A DNA stretch of 64,000 nt, from the NCBI RefSeq assembly GCF_000374545.1, contig NZ_KB894593.1, positions 50,572-114,571 of the forward strand, in the 5' to 3' direction. The DNA is from Anaeromusa acidaminophila DSM 3853 (GTDB taxonomy: Bacteria; Bacillota; Negativicutes; Anaeromusales; Anaeromusaceae). Below are positions 51,091-59,033 of the stretch, one piece after another (positions within the stretch are counted from its first letter, which is position 1; every line of letters starts with the position of its first letter). Below the pieces are notes generated by a model, which did no database searches, was not told the DNA's origin, and worked only from the letters and a program-made list of their open reading frames with translations. The position numbers and the translations under genes are program-made.

Positions 51091-51780
51091 ATGGAAAAAA
51101 CAAAGATTTTAATTGCTGATGACGACAAGCAGATTCGTCAGCTCTTGGCGCTTTATTTTGAAAAAGAAGGCTTTGCCGTAGTGGAGGCGGCTGACGGAAC
51201 GGAAGCTCTGCGCTTTTACGAAGAACAAAAGCCGCAACTGCTGCTGCTGGATGTTATGATGCCGGGACAGGATGGACTGGAGGTATGCCGCCGTGTGCGG
51301 CGGGTGTCTGAAGTGCCTGTTATTTTGCTGACCGCTAAAGGAGAGGATGAAGATCGCATTAATGGCCTGGACTTAGGAGCGGATGATTATATAACAAAAC
51401 CTTTTAATCCTAGGGAGGTCGTAGCTCGAGTTAAAGCCGTTCTGCGGCGCTCTCAGCATAACTGGCGCGAAGAAGAGTCACTACAATATGATGAGCTGGA
51501 TGTCAACTTGGCGGAGCGCAGCGTACGTGTGGCGGGCGTAGAGGTGGAATTGACCGCTAAAGAGATGGAATTATTGTGGTACTTGGCGAAACATCCTGGA
51601 CGGGTTTTTTCCAGGGAGCAATTGCTGGAAGCTATTTGGGGATATGAGTATTTCGGAGATACCCGTACGGTTGATACGCACATTAAGCGTCTGCGCCAAA
51701 AAATAGCTGCAGGCCAAACCGGAGCCTGGGATATTCGTACGGTTTGGGGCGTAGGTTATAAGTTTGAAGTAGGGGTGTAA
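51091..51780 (+). CDS. OmpR/PhoB-family response regulator
   Basis: 229 residues from ATG 51091, after AGGAGG. The receiver domain has the acidic pair IADDDKQ, the phospho-acceptor in LLDVMMPGQDG, and ITKPFNPRE. The C-terminal winged helix has LTAKEMELLWYLAKHPGRVFSREQLLEAIWGY (key FSREQLLEAIWG) and RTVDTHIKRLRQKI. The sensor kinase follows at once. The ligand is unknown; see the kinase. Confidence 0.95.
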   Translation: MEKTKILIADDDKQIRQLLALYFEKEGFAVVEAADGTEALRFYEEQKPQLLLLDVMMPGQDGLEVCRRVRRVSEVPVILLTAKGEDEDRINGLDLGADDYITKPFNPREVVARVKAVLRRSQHNWREEESLQYDELDVNLAERSVRVAGVEVELTAKEMELLWYLAKHPGRVFSREQLLEAIWGYEYFGDTRTVDTHIKRLRQKIAAGQTGAWDIRTVWGVGYKFEVGV

Positions 51781-51782
51781 TT

Positions 51783-53339
51783 GTGGCCAGACCATTGCGT
51801 TATCAAATTTGGTCCCGTCATATCGGTATTATTATTTTGGCCTTGCTTTTGGCCTTTGTCGGTTCATTCATGCTGATCCGTCAGTATGTATTAGAGCAGC
51901 GTACGGCGGATTTAGTGCGGAAGGGGACGGAACTGAGTCTTTTAGTGGCGGCTTCGCGGCAGCAAGAAGACGGTTATCGGGAACTGCGGCAGTTGGTAGA
52001 GGTAGTGGATCCGTTTTTGGATGCCCGTATTTGGGTAGTGGATCGTCAGGGCGGAATTTTGGCTTTGTCTGGCGACATGATGCCTCCGGCTGCAGGAGGG
52101 GGCATGCATTTGAATCATAGCGACGCTATGCCTCATGGTCGAGGTATGATGCAGGGCGGCCAGGGACCAGGACAGGGACCAGGTCAGGGATTAGGGCGCG
52201 GTCTGATGAGGCAAGGCGGCGCGCGGTTGGCTGGGCCGTTGCAGGAGGTGTTGCAGGGGAAAATTGTCCAGCGCACTTTTTTTCATGACTTCTATCAAGA
52301 ACAAATGCTGGTGGTTGCGGTGCCGGTGCCTGGAGCGGAAGCTGGAAGTACAGACGGCGCTGTTATTTTGCATGTACCCTTGCAGGGCGTAGAGGAGTGG
52401 CTGCAGCGGGTGCGGTGGCATTTGGGGGTTGTAGCGGTTATCTGCTTGCTGGCGTCGTTGCTGGTTGGACAGCGCTTAAGCCGGCAGATTGCGCGTCCTT
52501 TGGAAAGCTTGCGCCAAGCGACGCAACATATTGCTGGCGGCGAGTACCATCGCCGAGTTCCGGTAGAAGGCCCGGCGGAGTTGGCGGATGTGGCGCAAAG
52601 CTTCAACGCCATGGCGGCCAGCCTAGAGCAATCCGCCTTGGAAATGGAAAAGCAGGAAGGGCTGAGAAGGGATTTTGTGGCGAATGTGTCCCATGAACTG
52701 CGTACGCCGTTGACTATTATCCGAGGCTACAATGAGGCGCTGGCGGATGGTACGGCGGCAGAGCAGCAGCGCCAGCAATACCATGCCTTGATTCGTGACG
52801 AGGCGTTGCGCCTAGAGCGTTTGATTGCCGACTTGCTTGATATAAGCCGCTTGCGAGCCGGTGTGGTGGAAATGGAAAAGGAACGTATTTTATTGGAAAA
52901 TTTGGTAGATGGCGTGGTGCAGTTAGTGCAGAAATTGGCGCAAGAAAAAGGCTTGCTGTTGGAGACCAAACTTTCCGAGGGACTCTTTGTGTATGGCGAT
53001 GGAGATCGGCTGACGCAGCTGTTGTTGATTCTTCTGGATAATGCTTTGCGTCATACAGAACAAGGGGCCGTTCGTATTGAATCTGGCTATGGCGCAGATG
53101 GACGTGCTTTTTTGCGTGTCAGCGATACTGGTCATGGCATTCCGGCAGAAGCGCTGCCTTATATTTGGGAACGCTTTTATAAGGTGGACAAGGCGCACAG
53201 CCGCGACGGCGGCGGCACGGGCCTAGGATTGGCAGTAGCCAAAGAAATTATGAATTTGCACGGCATTGATGTGGAAGCGGCCAGTACTGTGGGGGAGGGA
53301 ACCTCTTTTACTCTGCGGTTTCCTTCGTTGCAGGATTGA
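51783..53339 (+). CDS. Sensor histidine kinase with Met/His/Gly-rich sensor loop
   Basis: 518 residues from GTG 51783. The layout is: a membrane helix (about 13-33), an extracytoplasmic region to about 212, a second helix (about 213-235), a HAMP domain, HisKA with VSHELRTPLTIIRG (about 300-313), and HATPase (LLDNALRHTEQG; DTGHGIP; GTGLGLAVAKE). The outer loop holds a low-complexity stretch at about residues 98-145 (DMMPPAAGGGMHLNHSDAMP; HGRGMMQGG; GQGPGQG repeats). Met and His in this density suggest copper or other metal sensing, which is an inference. Confidence 0.93.
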   Translation: MARPLRYQIWSRHIGIIILALLLAFVGSFMLIRQYVLEQRTADLVRKGTELSLLVAASRQQEDGYRELRQLVEVVDPFLDARIWVVDRQGGILALSGDMMPPAAGGGMHLNHSDAMPHGRGMMQGGQGPGQGPGQGLGRGLMRQGGARLAGPLQEVLQGKIVQRTFFHDFYQEQMLVVAVPVPGAEAGSTDGAVILHVPLQGVEEWLQRVRWHLGVVAVICLLASLLVGQRLSRQIARPLESLRQATQHIAGGEYHRRVPVEGPAELADVAQSFNAMAASLEQSALEMEKQEGLRRDFVANVSHELRTPLTIIRGYNEALADGTAAEQQRQQYHALIRDEALRLERLIADLLDISRLRAGVVEMEKERILLENLVDGVVQLVQKLAQEKGLLLETKLSEGLFVYGDGDRLTQLLLILLDNALRHTEQGAVRIESGYGADGRAFLRVSDTGHGIPAEALPYIWERFYKVDKAHSRDGGGTGLGLAVAKEIMNLHGIDVEAASTVGEGTSFTLRFPSLQD

Positions 53340-53366
53340 ATGTTGTATACTCAACGAAAAAATTTG

Positions 53367-53395
53367 TTGTTTCTATACAGCGAATTTGCGATAAT
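53367..53395 (+). promoter_or_regulatory. tatA promoter
   Basis: TTGTTT (53367-53372), a 17-nt spacer, GATAAT (53390-53395), 27 nt before ATG 53422. Confidence 0.6.
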
Positions 53396-53421
53396 AGAAG
53401 CTGGAAGGGGAGGTATGGCTA

Positions 53422-53619
53422 ATGTTTAACATAGGGCTACCGGAGCTTTTCGTCGTGCTGGTAATCGTACTGATTACTTTTGGACCCGCCAAGCTGCCGG
53501 AAATTTCCCGGGCTTTGGGGAAAAGTGTTCGGGATTTTAAAGCCGCCTCGGATCAGGTGAAAGAGGAAGTGCGTCACACTGCTTCCCTGACAACGCCAAC
53601 AGAAAAAGAAAAACTGTAA
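53422..53619 (+). CDS. tatA: Twin-arginine translocase subunit TatA
   Basis: 65 residues: a short N-terminus, one membrane helix (PELFVVLVIVLITFGPAKLP), the FGPAKLPE hinge and an amphipathic helix (RALGKSVRDFKAA), then a charged tail. TatA forms the pore for folded proteins. No tatC is in the window. [NiFe]-hydrogenase small subunits are typical Tat cargo, and hydrogenase accessory genes follow. Confidence 0.92.
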   Translation: MFNIGLPELFVVLVIVLITFGPAKLPEISRALGKSVRDFKAASDQVKEEVRHTASLTTPTEKEKL

Positions 53620-53627
53620 AATGGCAG

Positions 53628-53672
53628 GTAGAGGCCTACTCTCCAAAGATTCTTTGAGAGTTGGCCTTTTTT
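53628..53672 (+). terminator. Terminator after tatA
   Basis: AGGCCTACTCTCCAAAG pairs with CTTTGAGAGTTGGCCT with two mismatches, followed by T6. Confidence 0.8.
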
Positions 53673-53705
53673 GCGTATAGCAGTTCAAGGAGGTTTCATT
53701 TTAGA

Positions 53706-54881
53706 ATGATTGGATGTACAAAATTATTATGTGGTACGGCAACGGTGTCGGATATTGTTAAATACGGTCGCAAGACAGAGCAGTTGCCGCCGCAGATGCT
53801 GCAGTTTTCTTCGGATGCTACGCCGATAGTTGTCTGGAACAGCACAAACCGTTGTAATTTATCTTGCCAGCATTGCTATATCAATGCAGAAGACAAGGAA
53901 TACGCCGGTGAATTTTCAACCGAGGAGGCCAAAGCCTTTATTGATGACTTGGCTTCCATGAAAGTGCCTGTGCTGCTTTTCTCCGGCGGCGAACCGCTGG
54001 TGCGTCACGATCTGTTTGAATTGGGACCCTATGCCGCTTCGAAAGGCATTCGTCCCGTTATTTCGACCAATGGTACGCTAATTACGCCGGATATGGCCCG
54101 GCGTATTCATGAGGCTGGTTTTCAATATGTCGGCATTAGCGTAGACGGCAATGAAGAAGTTCACGATAATTTCCGAGGCAAAAAAGGCGCTTTTCAGGAA
54201 ACGCTTCAGGGCATTCGCAATTCACTGGCCGCAGGAAATAAGACAGGTATCCGCTTTACTGTAAATCGCTTAAATTTCCATACTCTTCCAGATGTACTGG
54301 ATATTGTGGAACGCGAAGGCGTGCCGCGCTTTTGCATGTATCATTTAGTGTATGCAGGTCGGGGCAAGGAAATGGCGGAACTCGATACTACGCCCGAACA
54401 AAAACGGCAGACGATTGAGCTTTTGATGGAACGGACGATGGATTTCCATAAGCGCGGTATAGAAGTGGAAATTTTAACGACCGATAACCATGCCGACGGC
54501 ATTTATTTACTGCAGTACTTAGAAAAGCACCAGCCAGAGCGGGTGGAAGAAGTTTTGCAACTGCTTGAGATGCATGGCGGCTGTTCAGCCGGGCAGAAAA
54601 CTTCTAATGTAGACCCTCAGGGGAATGTGCATGCTTGCCAATTCTGGGGGCATAAGTCGCTGGGCAATGTGAGGGAAAAGAAATTCAGCGAGATTTGGCG
54701 GGACAGCCAGGACAAATTCCTGTGTTCTATGCGCGAGAAGCATTTGCATTTGGAAGGACGTTGTGGTGAGTGTCGTTATAAGATGTTTTGCGGTGGCTGC
54801 CGCATTCGGGCGGAAGCCGTGACCGGCGGCAATATTTGGGCGGAGGATCCGGCCTGTTATTTGACGGACTGGAAGGAGTGA
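53706..54881 (+). CDS. Heme-synthesis-type radical SAM protein (NirJ1/AhbC-like)
   Basis: 391 residues from ATG 53706, after GGAGGTTT. The N-terminal GCTKLLCGTATVSDIVKYG is typical of NirJ1-type proteins. The radical SAM cluster motif is NRCNLSCQHCY (about residues 50-60), with FSGGEPLVRHDL next. The C-terminal SPASM-like domain contributes GGCSAGQ, VHACQFWG and CGECRYKMFCGGCR. AhbC removes acetate side chains from 12,18-didecarboxysiroheme in the siroheme-dependent heme route; NirJ acts in heme d1 synthesis. The pair with the next gene and the lack of nir genes favour heme b synthesis. Confidence 0.85.
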   Translation: MIGCTKLLCGTATVSDIVKYGRKTEQLPPQMLQFSSDATPIVVWNSTNRCNLSCQHCYINAEDKEYAGEFSTEEAKAFIDDLASMKVPVLLFSGGEPLVRHDLFELGPYAASKGIRPVISTNGTLITPDMARRIHEAGFQYVGISVDGNEEVHDNFRGKKGAFQETLQGIRNSLAAGNKTGIRFTVNRLNFHTLPDVLDIVEREGVPRFCMYHLVYAGRGKEMAELDTTPEQKRQTIELLMERTMDFHKRGIEVEILTTDNHADGIYLLQYLEKHQPERVEEVLQLLEMHGGCSAGQKTSNVDPQGNVHACQFWGHKSLGNVREKKFSEIWRDSQDKFLCSMREKHLHLEGRCGECRYKMFCGGCRIRAEAVTGGNIWAEDPACYLTDWKE

Positions 54882-54885
54882 TCCT

Positions 54886-55869
54886 ATGATCATTTCATGG
54901 AATACGACCCAAGAATGCAATATTCGCTGCGTGCATTGTTACCGAGACGCCGGATCTAAGCACGCGGAAGAGCTGGATACGACGGAAGGAAAAAAGCTTA
55001 TTGAGCAAATTGCCAAAGCTGGTTTTAAAATTTTGATTCTTAGCGGCGGCGAACCTTTAATGCGCGCCGATATTTATGAGCTTATCCGTCATGCCAAAGA
55101 GCAGGGATTGCGCCCGGTTTTGGGAACAAACGGCATATTGATTACGCCGGAAGTGGCGGTGAAGCTCAAAGAGGCAGGCCTTGCACGGGCGGGAATTAGC
55201 TTGGATAGCGTTGATGCCGGACGACATGATGAATTTCGCAAATGGCCCGGCGCCTGGCAGGGCGCGGTTGACGGCATGGCCGCCTGTCGCTCTGCGGGCT
55301 TGCCGTTCCAAATTCATACTACTGCTATGAATTGGAACGAGCCGGAAATTACGGAACTCACCGATTTCGCAGTAAGCGCCGGTGCGGCAGGACATCATAT
55401 TTTCTTCCTGGTGCCTGTAGGCCGGGGCAAGGATATTGAAGATACCTCCTTACACACGGAACAATACGAGTCGCTTCTGGGACGGATTTTGGACAAGCAG
55501 CAGCAGGTGGAGATTGAGTTAAAGCCGACTTGTGCGCCGCAGTTCATGCGTATTGCCAAAGAACGGGGCATGAAGATGCGTTTTACCAGGGGATGCCTAG
55601 CTGGTACGGCTTACTGCGTCATTATTCCTAACGGGGATGTGCATCCGTGTCCGTATTTGCCGATGAAGGTAGGCAATGTACGGCAGACTCCTTTTGATGA
55701 AATGTGGGCTAAAAGTGAAATCTTCCAGGATTTACGCCATCAGCCGCTGAAAGGGGCTTGCGGGCGTTGCGGTTATGACGACATTTGCGGAGGCTGCCGC
55801 GCTAGAGCTTATTATTATTCCGACGGTGACTATCTGGCGGAAGAACCTTGGTGCGCCTGCGGGAGATAA
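54886..55869 (+). CDS. Heme-synthesis-type radical SAM protein (NirJ2/AhbD-like)
   Basis: 327 residues, 4 nt after its partner. The cluster motif is QECNIRCVHCYRDAG (Cys at about residues 8, 12, 15), then LSGGEPLMRADIYELI. The C-terminal Cys set is RGCLAGTAYC, VHPCPYLPM, and ACGRCGYDDICGGCRARAYY (20-residue limit kept). In the Ahb route AhbD decarboxylates the two propionates of iron-coproporphyrin III to give heme b. ahbA/ahbB and siroheme genes are not in the window. The next gene encodes a heme-binding cytochrome b, which supports a heme role. Confidence 0.85.
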   Translation: MIISWNTTQECNIRCVHCYRDAGSKHAEELDTTEGKKLIEQIAKAGFKILILSGGEPLMRADIYELIRHAKEQGLRPVLGTNGILITPEVAVKLKEAGLARAGISLDSVDAGRHDEFRKWPGAWQGAVDGMAACRSAGLPFQIHTTAMNWNEPEITELTDFAVSAGAAGHHIFFLVPVGRGKDIEDTSLHTEQYESLLGRILDKQQQVEIELKPTCAPQFMRIAKERGMKMRFTRGCLAGTAYCVIIPNGDVHPCPYLPMKVGNVRQTPFDEMWAKSEIFQDLRHQPLKGACGRCGYDDICGGCRARAYYYSDGDYLAEEPWCACGR

Positions 55870-55902
55870 AACAGCAAGTGGATGATGAGAGGGGGATGTG
55901 CC

Positions 55903-56610
55903 ATGACACCCATGACGCATGGAACGATGAAGCCTTATTATCTGTTCAGTCCTTTTTTGCGGTTTTTTCACTGGATTATGGTGCTGGCAATTTTGGTGCT
56001 TTTTGTGACTGGCCTTTACATTGGCGATCCTGGTTATGTGGGAACCCAAGGGATGGAACCGACCTTTGCCGTAGCGACATGGTTTTCAATGGAAACCATT
56101 CGCTTCATCCATTTTGCTGCGGCATTTTTATTTATCGGCAGCTTTGTTTTTCGTATTTATGGTTTTGCAATCAATAAAGGGGACCGGTTATTTCCGCGTC
56201 CTTGGAAACTGGAGTATTGGTTGGGGATGCTGGACGTGGGATTGCATTATTTACTGCTCTCGCCTCATCATCGGCCATACTTGCGAAACCACATGGCGAG
56301 AGCTGGTTATGCAACGGCCTATTTAATGATTTTTATCGAAATCATTACAGGTTTGGCTATGTATTTTATGATTCATCCCAATGGTTGGGGGGCTGCTTTG
56401 TTTAGTCCCTTTGTATACTGGTTGGGAGGAGAGTATTGGCTGCACCTGTTGCATCATTATGCCGCTTGGGCGATTATGTTGTTTTCCATTGTACATGTGT
56501 ATATGGCCGTCCGTGCTGATATTATTGAAGGCGGCGGCGAAATTTCAAGTATGATTTCCGGTGTGAAGTATTTTCACGAGGATCCTGATGATTTGGGGGA
56601 TATCCGCTGA
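55903..56610 (+). CDS. [NiFe]-hydrogenase b-type cytochrome subunit
   Basis: 235 residues from ATG 55903, with AGAGGGGG at 7-nt spacing. It has four membrane helices with His ligands in FLRFFHWIMVLAI, RFIHFAAAFL and the pair LLHHYAAWAIMLFSIVHVYM. The size, helix count and C-terminal DIIEGGGEISSMISGVK are typical of HyaC/HupC. It passes electrons from a periplasmic hydrogenase to quinone. The structural subunits that normally precede it are absent here. Confidence 0.92.
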   Translation: MTPMTHGTMKPYYLFSPFLRFFHWIMVLAILVLFVTGLYIGDPGYVGTQGMEPTFAVATWFSMETIRFIHFAAAFLFIGSFVFRIYGFAINKGDRLFPRPWKLEYWLGMLDVGLHYLLLSPHHRPYLRNHMARAGYATAYLMIFIEIITGLAMYFMIHPNGWGAALFSPFVYWLGGEYWLHLLHHYAAWAIMLFSIVHVYMAVRADIIEGGGEISSMISGVKYFHEDPDDLGDIR

Positions 56611-56611
56611 G

Positions 56612-57100
56612 ATGAATGTTGCGGAGATAACGGTTTTAGGGGTTGGGAACATTTTGCTTGGCGACGAGGGCGTCGGCGTGCGCGCGGTGGAACAACTCCA
56701 GTTGTCAGGAGAGTTTTCTGACACGGTGCAATTGATTGACGGCGGTACTCTGGGTATGGAGTTGTTGCGCTTTTTAAAAGGAACGCAGCGCCTGCTGTTG
56801 CTGGATGCTGTCCAAGGAGATCAAGCGCCGGGAACATTGTATTGTTTGCGGAATTCTGAGGTAGAGGCGCATCTTTGCGGCGCCTTGTCTGTGCACGATC
56901 TGGGACTTAAGGATGTACTGGCGGTGTTGAAACTCTTGGAGGCTCCGGTGCAGGAAATTGTCCTTCTTGGCTTGCAGCCGCAAACGCTAGCTGTGGGTAT
57001 GGAATTATCGGCGCCTGTGGCGACGGCGCTGCCGAACCTGGTGCAAGCTGCCTGTGTTCAAGTAAAGCAGTGGCAAACAGAGGTGGCGCGGCATGACTGA
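56612..57100 (+). CDS. Hydrogenase maturation endopeptidase (HyaD/HupD family)
   Basis: 162 residues from ATG 56612. GVGNILLGDEGVGVRAVEQL carries the first nickel ligand (Glu). IDGGTLGMELL carries the second (Asp), and SVHDLGLKDVL the third (His). The enzyme cleaves the C-terminus of the hydrogenase large subunit after Ni insertion. Confidence 0.94.
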   Translation: MNVAEITVLGVGNILLGDEGVGVRAVEQLQLSGEFSDTVQLIDGGTLGMELLRFLKGTQRLLLLDAVQGDQAPGTLYCLRNSEVEAHLCGALSVHDLGLKDVLAVLKLLEAPVQEIVLLGLQPQTLAVGMELSAPVATALPNLVQAACVQVKQWQTEVARHD

Positions 57101-57491
57101 GAAGGGTCAAACAGAATTGTTTTCCTTGACGAAGGCGGTACTGGAGGAAGTGCGCCAAGCCTATGCCGCGTTACAAGAACACGGACGGGGGCATACTTTA
57201 TTTTTGGATAAAATTCCCTTGACAGCAGAAGAACGTCAAAGTATTTTGGATTTTCTGGGACAGGGGAAAGTATCCATTAAACTAGAAGATTCCATGGAAC
57301 CTGTGCAATGGAAAGAAACGGGTTTTTGCGGTATTTGGCATGGGGTATACTGCAATTTGCAAGATACGCCTGTGTTGGAGACAATAGAGATCGCTTGGTA
57401 TCCGGAGCTTGCAGCCGCACAGCGGGAAGATGTAGCTAAGGATGGCCAGAGGCTTAATACTTGGTTGAATGAGCAAGGATCACCGGCATAA
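57093..57491 (+). CDS. HupH/HyaF-like hydrogenase formation protein
   Basis: 132 residues, overlapping the protease gene by 8 nt. The central part GKVSIKLEDSMEPVQWKETGFCGIWHGVYCN (key ETGFCGIWHGVY) and the following IEIAWYPELAA resemble the C-terminal domain of HupH/HyaF, which helps small-subunit assembly. The usual proteins are longer (about 280 residues), so this is a short form with only the C-terminal domain. The assignment relies partly on context. Confidence 0.65.
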   Translation: MTEKGQTELFSLTKAVLEEVRQAYAALQEHGRGHTLFLDKIPLTAEERQSILDFLGQGKVSIKLEDSMEPVQWKETGFCGIWHGVYCNLQDTPVLETIEIAWYPELAAAQREDVAKDGQRLNTWLNEQGSPA

Positions 57492-57507
57492 CAACGGTGA
57501 TCCTTGC
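57473..57507 (+). other. Perfect 13-bp intercistronic hairpin before aroH
   Basis: GCAAGGATCACCG (57473-57485) pairs exactly with CGGTGATCCTTGC (57495-57507) around a 9-nt loop. The stop codon of the upstream gene lies in the loop. No T-run follows, so it is more likely an RNA processing or stability element than a terminator. Confidence 0.6.
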
Positions 57508-57529
57508 CTTGCAAAGGGGGACTCGGCAG

Positions 57530-57904
57530 ATGTTGCGAGGAGTGCGTGGCGCCACTACGGTGGAGGCTAATACTAAAGAAGAAATTTTTGAAGCAGTGCT
57601 GCAATTACTGGATGCTTTAACAGAGGCTAATGGCTGGCAAGAAGAAGAGCTAGGCGCGGTTATTTTCAGTTCTACCCCAGAGGTGAATGCTGCATTTCCA
57701 GCGGCTGCGGCGCGGCGGTTTGGCTGGAATGATGTGGCGCTTTTCGGTGCTCAAGAAATCGAGGCTGAAGATGGTGTGCCTCAATGCATTCGTGTACTGG
57801 TGTTGTGGAATACCGACAAGGAAATGAAGGAACTGCGCCATGTGTATCTGCGCAGAGCTGTTGCCTTACGGCAAGATCGCAAAGCGGAGGCGAAAGAGCA
57901 ATGA
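57530..57904 (+). CDS. aroH: Chorismate mutase, AroH type
   Basis: 124 residues from ATG 57530; AAGGGGG lies upstream. It begins MLRGVRGATTVEANTKEEI, the AroH signature with its active-site Arg, and has FSSTPEVNAAFPAAAAR and CIRVLVLWNT. It converts chorismate to prephenate, the substrate of the TyrA encoded at the start of the window. Confidence 0.94.
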   Translation: MLRGVRGATTVEANTKEEIFEAVLQLLDALTEANGWQEEELGAVIFSSTPEVNAAFPAAAARRFGWNDVALFGAQEIEAEDGVPQCIRVLVLWNTDKEMKELRHVYLRRAVALRQDRKAEAKEQ

Positions 57905-58839
57905 TTTCCATCGTAGTTCCGGTTTTCAATGAAGAAGAAAACATGGAAGCTTTTTATCAGGCGGTATGCTCGGTTATGGAGAAATTACCGCATTCTTTTG
58001 AACTGATTTTTGTTGATGACGGATCCAAAGATGCCACGCCCTTGGTCATTGATCGCTTGTCGCAGCAAGATTCCCGGGTGCGGGGGTTGATTCTAGCTCG
58101 TAATTTCGGACATCAAATAGCCTTGAGTTGCGGTTTAGATCATGCCGAAGGAGACGCTGTTGTTACGATGGATGGTGATCTGCAGCATCCGCCGGAATTA
58201 TTGCCGCAGTTGATTGAACAATGGCAGGACGGTTACGAGGTAGTACAGACCATTCGCCTGACGACGGAAGGTGTTTCTTGGGTTAAGAAACTGACATCTT
58301 CATGTTTTTACCGATTGATGAATGCAGTGTCCAAGGTGCGCGTGCGTGAAGGGGGATCAGATTTTCGACTGTTGGATCGCAAAGTAGTGCAAACTTTTCG
58401 TCGCTTTCCGGAACGAGCTCGGTTTATACGCGGCATGATGGGAGCGATTGGTTATCGGCAGACAACGTTGAATTTTGTAGCGCCGCCGCGTTATGCGGGG
58501 GTGTCGAAATTTTCACCTACTAAAATGCTGCATTTTGCCTTAGATGGCATTACCGCTTATTCTAAGCTGCCTTTGCGTATTGCTTTTTACGCTGGCTTGG
58601 TTTTTGGCGTGGTTAGCTTTGCGTTGGCGCTGCATGTTGTTTATATTAAGTTTTTGACAGACGAGGCTGTACCTGGCTGGGCCACTATTGCGGCGAGTAT
58701 TTCGCTTTTGAGCGGCGTGCAACTGATGGGACTAGGTATTATCGGCGAGTATGTAGGGCGTATTTTTGAAGAAGTAAAGCAACGCCCGTTATATTGGCTG
58801 CGTCAAGAAATAGGGCAAGGCGGAAAAGAACAACAGTAA
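57901..58839 (+). CDS. Family 2 glycosyltransferase, polyprenyl-phosphate type
   Basis: 312 residues, starting in an ATGA overlap with aroH. The catalytic domain has ISIVVPVFNEEENM, FVDDGSKD, MDGDLQHPPEL (the DxD metal site) and GGSDFRLLDRKV. Two C-terminal membrane helices (about 235-257 and 268-290) follow, as in GtrB/DPM1-like enzymes. It probably makes polyprenyl-phosphate sugars, the donors used by ArnT-like enzymes such as those at 19.4-22.6 kb. Confidence 0.9.
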   Translation: MISIVVPVFNEEENMEAFYQAVCSVMEKLPHSFELIFVDDGSKDATPLVIDRLSQQDSRVRGLILARNFGHQIALSCGLDHAEGDAVVTMDGDLQHPPELLPQLIEQWQDGYEVVQTIRLTTEGVSWVKKLTSSCFYRLMNAVSKVRVREGGSDFRLLDRKVVQTFRRFPERARFIRGMMGAIGYRQTTLNFVAPPRYAGVSKFSPTKMLHFALDGITAYSKLPLRIAFYAGLVFGVVSFALALHVVYIKFLTDEAVPGWATIAASISLLSGVQLMGLGIIGEYVGRIFEEVKQRPLYWLRQEIGQGGKEQQ

Positions 58840-58861
58840 AGAAAGTTAAAAAAGAAAATAA

Positions 58862-58890
58862 GGCAGGATTTTTTCATCGAATAGCGAATT
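58862..58890 (+). repeat. Recurring upstream motif, nlpC copy
   Basis: GGCAGGATTTTTT at 58862-58874 and GCGAATT at 58884-58890. The first 13 bases are identical to 28672-28684, and GAATT sits at the same distance. Confidence 0.6.
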
Positions 58891-58907
58891 GCCTTTAAAG
58901 TGAGCTA

Positions 58908-59018
58908 AATAAAGCCGAATCCGGCTCCGGAGCGGGGGAACCACAGTATAGGGGTGAAGCGCGAAGTCGCTCGCGCAGGGTTGCTCGACCCGAACCCGTC
59001 AGCTAACCTCGTAGGCTG
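58908..59018 (+). promoter_or_regulatory. ydaO/yuaA c-di-AMP riboswitch
   Basis: Conserved pieces are in order: GCCGAATCCGGCTCCGGAGC, GGGGGAACCA, GGGGTGAA, and CGAACCCGTCAGCTAACCTC followed by GTAGGC. It precedes a secreted cell-wall hydrolase, a usual target of this class. c-di-AMP binding normally turns expression off. Confidence 0.95.
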
Positions 59019-59033
59019 TAGAGAGGTGACAGA

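Noticed and set aside
52140..52200. Tandem DNA repeat within the sensor kinase gene
   Set aside because: The GGACCAGGACAGGGACCAGG-type repeat is in frame and encodes the Gln/Gly/Pro stretch of the sensor loop. It is part of the protein, not a separate element.
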